Assembly: GCA_035610835.1 (NCBI GenBank)
Contig: CM069457.1
Span: forward strand, 18,384,149-18,448,148
Length of the DNA: 64,000 nucleotides
From: Ophiura sarsii
Taxonomy: Eukaryota; Echinodermata; Ophiuroidea; Amphilepidida; Ophiuridae
Reading direction: 5' to 3'
Shown here: positions 53,812 to 62,800 of the stretch, piece after piece
Position numbering within the stretch: the first letter of the stretch is position 1
How the letters are laid out: every line of letters starts with the position of its first letter
Translations under genes and position numbers: made by a program
The notes under the pieces: model-generated
What the model saw: the letters and a program-made list of their open reading frames with translations, nothing else
Databases searched by the model: none
Told to the model about the DNA's origin: nothing

Positions 53812-56800
53812 GAGTCCAGCCGGGGGCGTTGTTACTTTTTGCATTTAATGCAGATCGACAAATCACAGTAAAAATATATTGACAAAATCACAGACCACTT
53901 ACACAAAAATCGCATCTGCGCATGCTCCTGTCGCGATCGAAATCTACCACGCAAGCAATGAGAGAGTTTTCATAGTGCATGGGACAGCCAGAGAGTCTTC
54001 AACAATGGGAGAGAAAATATGATTGGCCAAAGTAGAGCCTGCCATATTATGGGCATACCATACATTCATTGTGACCCAATATAAGTCAAGAGTGTGACGC
54101 TATACTCTTATCACTGTCATGCTGTTTTATTTAAATTCTACGCAATTGGTGATTGACAGATCTCCAGGTGTGCCTACCTCACAAATTACTTGTTCACGAG
54201 CCCAAGGGCTAAAGCAGCCAGCCGTTTAGGGAGTGTTTTACACATCCAAATTTGTAAATACAACAGTTTACACACCCAGTTTTTGTCCACATGGCCTATA
54301 CTTTTTACACAAATCCTTAAATTTGCTCACACACACCTTCAAATCAAACTGTGAGGCTCCTTTCGTGGCATTGATAAGCTTGCAGTGCCGCAAGCCTACC
54401 TTCTATAGAAACCTTTTATTAGTATTTTTGGTGGTTCATGGTCTGGGACTCCTAAAACTCCTCAAGTGTTGATAAATATGTGATGATTGGACCCATCAAT
54501 GTATTGATTCTAGTATAAGTATTCATAGGAGCATATTTGTTGAAATACCTTTAAAATAGCCTGTTATAACTTGCATGGTGTGTCCTCGGGTCTTGTCATG
54601 AAGCGCTACAATTTAGGCCAGTTAAAAGAGAATATTGTTACGGCCCGGGGCGAAATGTGTTTGAGACCTGCATAAGAATCAAATTTATGGCAGAGAATCG
54701 GAAACATGACTGTTATAATTATGTTATTTATTTATTTACGCTTTCTTTATTGAGGCTTTAGTGACTTGCACTGCTTTCCAAGCAGGCCCTCATTTGATAC
54801 ATACATAAATAACAAGTGTTACAATGTATATAACATACTAACAAATACTTCCACAACGTAGTTCCTGTAAAAGCATACATGCATACATAAATATCCATTG
54901 TTACATTATTTTAATATTATATACATATTATGACATTCAATTATGACAGAGTTAAAATATTACAATGCCAAAGTTTTTGAATATCAGTTTTGGTTTTTTA
55001 GAAAAGTTCTGAACACAGCCAGAAGTTCAAACCTTGTTATTTAAATTATTACACTACATATTGTTTATTCTAGCCGGAACATAGTAATTCTACCGCGACA
55101 AACCAGCAACCATCAGGAAGCACAACTCCACAGCAAGATAACACAACTCTAGACACGCCGGGAGACGTGGATGAATCAGACTCATCGGCTGCGGACACCA
55201 GCAGAAAAGATCGTCTTGGGCGGCGGAAAAAGAAGCACGGTAAACACAACAAAGAAAAAGATGGAAAAGGAAAAGACGGAAAAGGAAAAGATGGAAAAGG
55301 TTCCAAGGTGCGTTATGACATCATCACATCTCCGTCCGGTGGGCAGTCAGTGGGTCTGAAGTTCAAGCTTAAACTTTCGAGATCTCCGGTGAAAGAACCG
55401 GAGCAGCAAAGCAAGGAACCGGACACAGATGCCCCAGAGGCTAGTAGTGCAGGGGCAGTACCGGCACTGCAGGAGCCAGTTCCTGAAGCAGTCACTCCAA
55501 GCCAACCTGGGTCTAAAACACCTACGGGTGAAAGTGTATCAGCAGCTACTGCCACTAAGGAACAACCTGCAGCCCAAACTGTGAAACCTTCAGAAACTGT
55601 ATCTGCAGCAGACATTGTTAAACCGACAGATGGTGCTAAACCTGCCAAAGAAGCTGAGGCCACTGCTCCAGCCACTAGTGCTCCAGCCACTGCAGCTGCT
55701 CCAGCCACTAGTGCTCCAGCTCCTGCCACTGTTGCTGCTTCTGCCACTGCTGCTGCTTCTGCCACTGCTGCTCCTCCTGCCACTACTGCTCCAGGCAATC
55801 AGGAAGACCCTAAGAAAGCATGGCATGAGGATGGTGGTAGAAGACACCATGAGTCAAGGAGGGGACACGATGAGTCCAGGAGGGGACATGATGAGTCCAG
55901 GAGGGGACACGATAGACATGATAGAACTAGAAGAAATGAAAGAGAGGGTAGAACTAGAAATGATTCGGAGAGGAGTGGTGGGCACAGGGCGGAGAGGGAA
56001 AGGGCCGAGAGGGAAAGGGCCGAGAGGGAAAAGGCAGAGAGAGAAAAGCCAGAGCATCAGTTAACAGAGGTGGAAAAGAAGGAGAAGAAGGAGAGAAGCA
56101 AAAGGTTGGCATCTATAGAAGCAACTAGAAAAGGTAAGATGTCACAGGTCAAAGGTCATATCAAAAAAGGACATATTCGAGACAGGAATGCAATAGGCTA
56201 TTCCATTTGAAATCCAAACACCTTAATCTTTCCTCACAGGGAGTGTGAATTTCAAATGGGGTTACCTGCATGGGTACCTCCAGTCCTCCATTTGAAATTA
56301 CACTCTCTGTGTGGAAGATTAGGGTCATGTCTTCCATAGGGAGTGTCTGGAGTTCAAATGAATTGACCCAATTTGAGTTAAAGATATAGGTCTTTACCTT
56401 TGAAATATTATCTTGTTTAAGGAAATCCAACTTTCAAATCACAGGATTTGCTTTCAAGAGCCATATTTTGTCTTGTCATTTGTTTTCATTAACTTATCGG
56501 GCTCTCTCTCTCTCTTAACTTAATTTGCAAACATGTTTGTCTTGATGTGATTGTACTTTTGATGTGACTTTTAAAAGGTTTATTTCCCTTGAAGCAAGTC
56601 AAATTTCCCACAATCTTATATACATTGCGGGATAAGAAAAAATATGGCTATTGAAATAAAAATGTGGCTCTTGAAAGCAAATCCTATGATTTGAAAGTTG
56701 GATTTCCTTCAACAAGATACCATTTTTAAAGGTAAAGGATGATTACCGTACAGACAACATCTGCGTGCGTGAAACTCAGGAGTTGTAAACATAGCGTGTT

Positions 56801-59800
56801 TTAATATTATTTATATAAGCTCTGTGTTCTACGCATTGAGCACTCTCACCGCTATTACTGGAACTTTATATGTTTTATATATTGTGTGCATTTGTCAAAA
56901 TTTACCTCCAAATGCCAAAATGTCCTTGGTAGGAACCTCTCATATTCTCTATTTGTTGTTGCTCTGCAGAATATCTCAATTTGCACCGATCCATTTGAAA
57001 TGAAATGAATGCATAAAAATATTCCCTTGACTCAAAATAAGTTATGACATATTTGCTTTATGATTAAAAGATGCAAACCAATTAGCACCTGCCAGTAAAT
57101 AATCAATTTTTATTTATTTGTATTCATATCAGAACTTCAAAACCAATTAAAACGTGAAGCCAAGAACAACCAAGGCGATGCGTCAGAAGCAGCAGATGAC
57201 CCCGGCTCTCCGATGTCCCCGCAACCAGGGACTCGTACTCTACGCGCGCGCAAACGTACAATATCGGAAATGGAGGCTCCAACTGTACCAGCAGATGAGC
57301 CGTCATCTCCGAAACCACCGCCGGATCCAACACAGATATTTCTCGATACGGCCGATTTGTCTGCAGATGAGAACGGAGAAGCGCCGAGCAAACGATTCAA
57401 GGCCGACAAGCCAGTAGTTATAGAAGAAGAACCTATACAAGAAGTAGATGAAGGTAAGTAAGGCTGGGGGAAAGTTGATGTTGTATGGGTGGCCATTTGG
57501 GTAAATATATTGACAATAGTCTAAAAAGCAGGGTAACTGCCCATGAATATTAATTAGCAATATGAATATTCATAGTTAATAATTCTTATTAATTAGCAAT
57601 ATGAATATTCATGATTAATAATTCTGGATCATCTTGGTTTGTCTCAGTTTCCCGGTCTCAGTTTTAATCGAAATGATCCACATTGAAGGGAAATGGTCCA
57701 GGTTGATGATCCCGAATCAATCATGAATATTCATATTACTAATTAATATTCATTACAAAACAAATTATCATAATTTATTTATCTTGTTACAAGTGCAAGA
57801 CTGTATTCAATATATTTACCCGAATGGCCGCCCATACAACGTCATTCTGTCGAGTGGAAATCAGCGTCTTCCAAAGTTGACTTGCCTTTTGCGAGACCAA
57901 ACATCTAGGGTCCCTTTTTTTAAATATCATATTTTTTTTAATTTATAGCAAAATATGTTCTGTTTATGTTAAACTGCAATATAAACGCATATATGGCTAT
58001 ATTAAAAAAATCCCAAAGCTTGTTTCACCGATTTTTCAGATTTTCATTGATCACATCATTTTAAATACAAAAGGTCACTTTTACAAGGATTTCAATATTT
58101 TATATTTATAAGCAATTTAAAAATAAAACCTTTAAAAAAACCGCATTCCGCATTAGGTTCTGAAAAACTGAAGAGCTTTGAGACAAAAGATTTTTTAAAT
58201 ATAGCCTAATCATCAATTACTCAGTTATTTGTTAAATATTAAAAAGTTGTAGGATAGAAGAAAGATGCATGTTCAGCCTTCTTAAAAATCTGTGTTCTTG
58301 TGTAGTATTTGTTTGTTTCCCTAAAGAAGATCAATCAGGGATAGCACTACTGGGGGTTCTTGCGCGTTTAGCACCTATTTTTTTTCATTTTGGCGCAATA
58401 AATTAGCTGAAAAGCCAAAATAACCCCTTATTTTTCACACTTTTATGGGGTTCAGGGTTCTAAAAACCCTTAATTTAAAAACCTAGCGCGCTACCCCTGT
58501 ATAGCGCTACTGGGGGTTCTTGCGCGTTTAGCGCATATTTTTTCATTTTGGCGCAATAAATTAGCTGAAAATCCAAAATAACCCCTTATTTTTCATACTT
58601 TTATGGGGTTTGGGGTTCTAAAAACCCCTACTTTAAAAACCTAGCGCTACCCCTGATATTCTGATCAACCAACCATTGACTCGGATGTTTGCAGGGCAAG
58701 TCAACCTTCTCTTCTTTCTTTCTAATTATGTGTCAAAAAAGTCAAAACACATGTTTTCCAGGGTTAGAATAATTCCAGAACTTTTTATTTATAGATTGAA
58801 ATAAAAGGAAATAGAGGAAATCTAAGGATTCTCGTAAAATTATCTGACGATAACAATAAGCGACAAAAATAACAATAAACTGACTGAAAAAGCCTGTCAG
58901 CAATCAACCCAGAGTATGTTTGGGGATACCAAATCTCGCCCGAGAAATTCAATTGGGTCCCGCGAGCACAATAAGGCCTTACAAAATGGTTTGATTGTCC
59001 TAACATGACAAAAACAAATAGAGTAGGTCGGTCGGGATTTTTTTTAAAATTTTTTTTAAATCACCTGCTTTGGGGACTTGAAATAGCCGAAAATTAAAGC
59101 AAACAGACAGAAACTTTAATAATTTGTTTAATTTTTATTTTTATTTTCCTCCCTCAAAATAATAAAAAAATATTCAGGGTCGGCGATGTATTTAGGGTCG
59201 GTCGGGTTAGGCCAATCAAACTTTTTTTCTTTTTTTAAGCGTAAGTTGATACAGGTGCAAATTGTGGAATTTCCCGGTTTTAAAGTAGCTAAGATTCATA
59301 TGATGCATACTGTTCACAAGTAAGGCCAAACAAAGAAGGTCTGTCTCAGAAACATTGTGCAAAAAAGCTAAGCGCTGTGCGATTTTTTTTTTTTGTGTTT
59401 TTTTAGAAAATAGGCTTATGAGGTATGCAATTTTTTTTGTTGATTGTTGCTTATCCAAGCTTACGGAGAACTTTTTTAAACTTTTTTTTTTTAAATAAAA
59501 AAAAAATCAAAAAAAAGAAAGAAGTTTTTTAGCCCCCAGCGCATAGACCTACGCGCCGTAGCTCATTTCACATACCAATGCGGGCGGGCTTCTGAGACGG
59601 ACCTTCTTCTTTGTTTGGCCTAAGTAAAAATTGATTATTATTTTTTCAATCTACAGAATTAATGGATTCTGCGACCTTCAAGAGATTCAACACAGCAATT
59701 GACACAGTATTTGAGCAATCTGAAGAAATGGACATGAATATCGACCCAGGTCAGTTAAATTATTGCTATTTTTTGTGGCGTCAAGATTTGAATGAGTTGG

Positions 59801-62800
59801 ACTGATTTTGAATTGGTACACAAAAATCCAGGGTAATTTGAAAAGGTGTGTATATTATTCGTCTTGCTGGATGCTTGAGAAGAATGTACAAAATATATAT
59901 TTGAAATGCCAAAATGAATGCCAGAAATGATCATTGCACAGTGCTTGTACATGGGTTGTTCAATATTAGATCTGCACATTGCACAGGCCTGAGTGATAAT
60001 GCATCATTGTTTACAAACGTAAGCTTTGATTTACAGTATTTTATAGCAAACGAGGTATCTATATTTAGCTTACAATATTCCCCCAAGTGATCTTTATAAA
60101 TAACATCATTAAAGAACAAAAAGATTAACAGTGCCCCACATAAAAACAGAGCACTTTCATTTTGTTCAAAAGTTCTATATGAACAAATAATTTATGTTAA
60201 ATGTGGTATTGGACAGGTTGAAGTTATCATAACCCTGAAGTTAGTGTCTTGGTAAAAATAAATGTGTCACAGACATGTAGTAAATTACACAGAAAAATAC
60301 AACCTCTATAATCAAAACAAATAATTGTTGATCATAGTGCTCATGATCGAGCGCTCCCATTCATCTAAAGGTTGAACACGGTCTTGCGATGCACTGCATT
60401 CCAAAACAATAGGCGGCATGGGACCCTGGTTGAATTGTGGCGCTATGATCGACAATTATTTGTTTTGATTTTAGTTGAAGTCCTAATCAGGGGTTAAAAT
60501 ACCTTTTTGACTATGAGGGCTATTTTGAACAATAGACGCATGGGACCCTGATTGAATTGTGGCGCTATGATCGACAATTATTTGTTTTGATTTTAGTTGA
60601 AGTCCTAATCAGGGGTTAAAATACCTTTTTGACTATGAGGGCTATTTTGAACAATAGACGCATGGGACCCTGATTGAATTGTGGCGCTATGATCGACAAT
60701 TATTTGTTTTGATTTTAGTTGAAGTCCTAATCAGGGGTTAAAATACCTTTTTGACTATGAGGGCTATTTTGAACAATAGACGCATGGGACCCTGATTGAA
60801 TTGTGGTGCTATGATCGACAATTATTTGTTTTGATTTTAGTTCTTATCAAGGGTTAAATACCTTTTGGGCTATGAGGCTATTTTGAGCAAATTCTGCCAA
60901 AAATCACCCGGTTTAGTACATTTTACAATAGGCCAACATTTTCTCAGGGGCTATTTTGTAAAAACTGGGGGCTAATCACCCTTCACCCCTGTGTATGTTG
61001 AGCCCTGGTCCTAATCCTCTCCTTTGCCTGCTTATTTTTATAGCTGATGATGAAGAAGGTGATGAGTTAAATCCAGATCTGCTTATAGGCAAAGCTTTGC
61101 TATCAGATCTTGTCAGTGAATCGGCCAAGTTAAAGTCAATGGGACTCACAAATAAGGTAAGTATTTAGATACTTCTTTAGGAAAAGCATTACAAGTGCCA
61201 TTTAATATACCTTATAATGAATCGTATTTCCTCAACACATCATCCTGATCAGGGTCAATGCAGCAGCAAAACCATTGTGAAGCTTATCAATTGGTCACCC
61301 CGTTGCCTTATAAGGCAACAAGAAGGGGGAACCCTGTTCTAAGGGAAACGAACCCATGGGTAAGGTTGGACGGGCTGGGGTTTTTTCTCTAAACATTTTG
61401 GGAAACGTGTCGCTGAGTCAGAAATTTGGGGGGTGATGCCGAGTTACAAAATGTGAGAGCAGGGGGAGGGGTTGATGCCGAGTCAAAAAAAACCCACCAG
61501 TAATAGCCTAATTAAGCATCCTATTCCCAGAAGAAGTTAGAACATAAAATAGTCCTATAGGAATTCTGAGTAGTCGGGATGGCAGCTGTACCGAATACTG
61601 AGTGAAAGGGAAGATTTGTAAATGCTTGGTCAAAAAAGTAGCTCTATTCTTTAGTTTACATATCATCTTTTTGTTTTGTACTTTCAGATGCCTCATGACA
61701 GACTTACACGCCTTATGAACATTTTGGAGAGAAATATTAGAGACGGTACCAGAATTCATCCGAATATGCATAATGTAAGTCAGTAATTACAAATAAGTGA
61801 CTTCGCAAAACACAATGTAAACATGGATTTTTTTGCATACCAGAACAGTTGTTTGAAAGTAAAATGTGCTAAGAAACACACGGGATAAAAAGAAGGAATA
61901 TAGTAATTAGAATGTTGGCAGATATATTTCATTTCCTCATAAAACACTATGTGATGTAAACCATGTTGAACACTTCTCAAAACTGTCTTAACATTGTAAC
62001 TGCTTTCCAGACTTGGCACCATGATTTATATTCTTAAAAGTGTTTAGAAAACTTTTGGGAATAAACAACAACCTCTTAAGCCTTTTATAAAAACATATCC
62101 AACAGCACAACTTTGAGGAAATTCTTGTGATGTACAGCATTGATGGTCCGACTCCGAGTAGTAATATTAAAACATCAAAATTCTTGCCAACTGATAAACG
62201 TACATAAGTGTTTAGCCCTTGTTTTATATTCCAGGTGTTCAGCACTTTCAAAAGGCTTTAGAATCTCACCTTTCCTTGCTATTATTAAACCATTACAATT
62301 ATTACTTTAATTGTTACTAGGAGGAGGACAGCGCCAGAGAGCAGAGAATGTGGCGTGAGGTCACCATGGAGAGAGTATCGCGTGCAGTAGACGCAGGGTT
62401 AACAGCGTTGTACATAATGACGTCAGAAAATATGCCAAAAGAAGTATTTATTGAAGATGTGATCGATAGGATATCTCAGCTGACCAAGTATCAACTTACA
62501 AACACTATCTATCCAGAGTTTGACCCTGTGTATAGAGTGTCACCCGATGATAAAGGTAAGATTATACAGGTTTAATGGTCACTGGTCCAAGTCCTACAGT
62601 CCCAGCTAACCAAGTTTAAAAAAAAGAAAAAATGCAAATTTCTTGGAAACCTTACCTTAAAATTTTCCCTTGAAGGCAAACATTTCCCTTCCAATTCTTA
62701 TGTAATTCTTTATTTTGATACCTAAAATTTCCCTCCAAAGTCAAGAATGTCCCTAAAACCAGGTTCCTGACTTCCCCATTTTTTCAGCCATGATTACAAA

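Noticed and set aside
55313..55850. Minus-strand Ala/Val-rich and Ser-rich frames
   Set aside because: Shadows of the low-complexity NIPBL exon 7.
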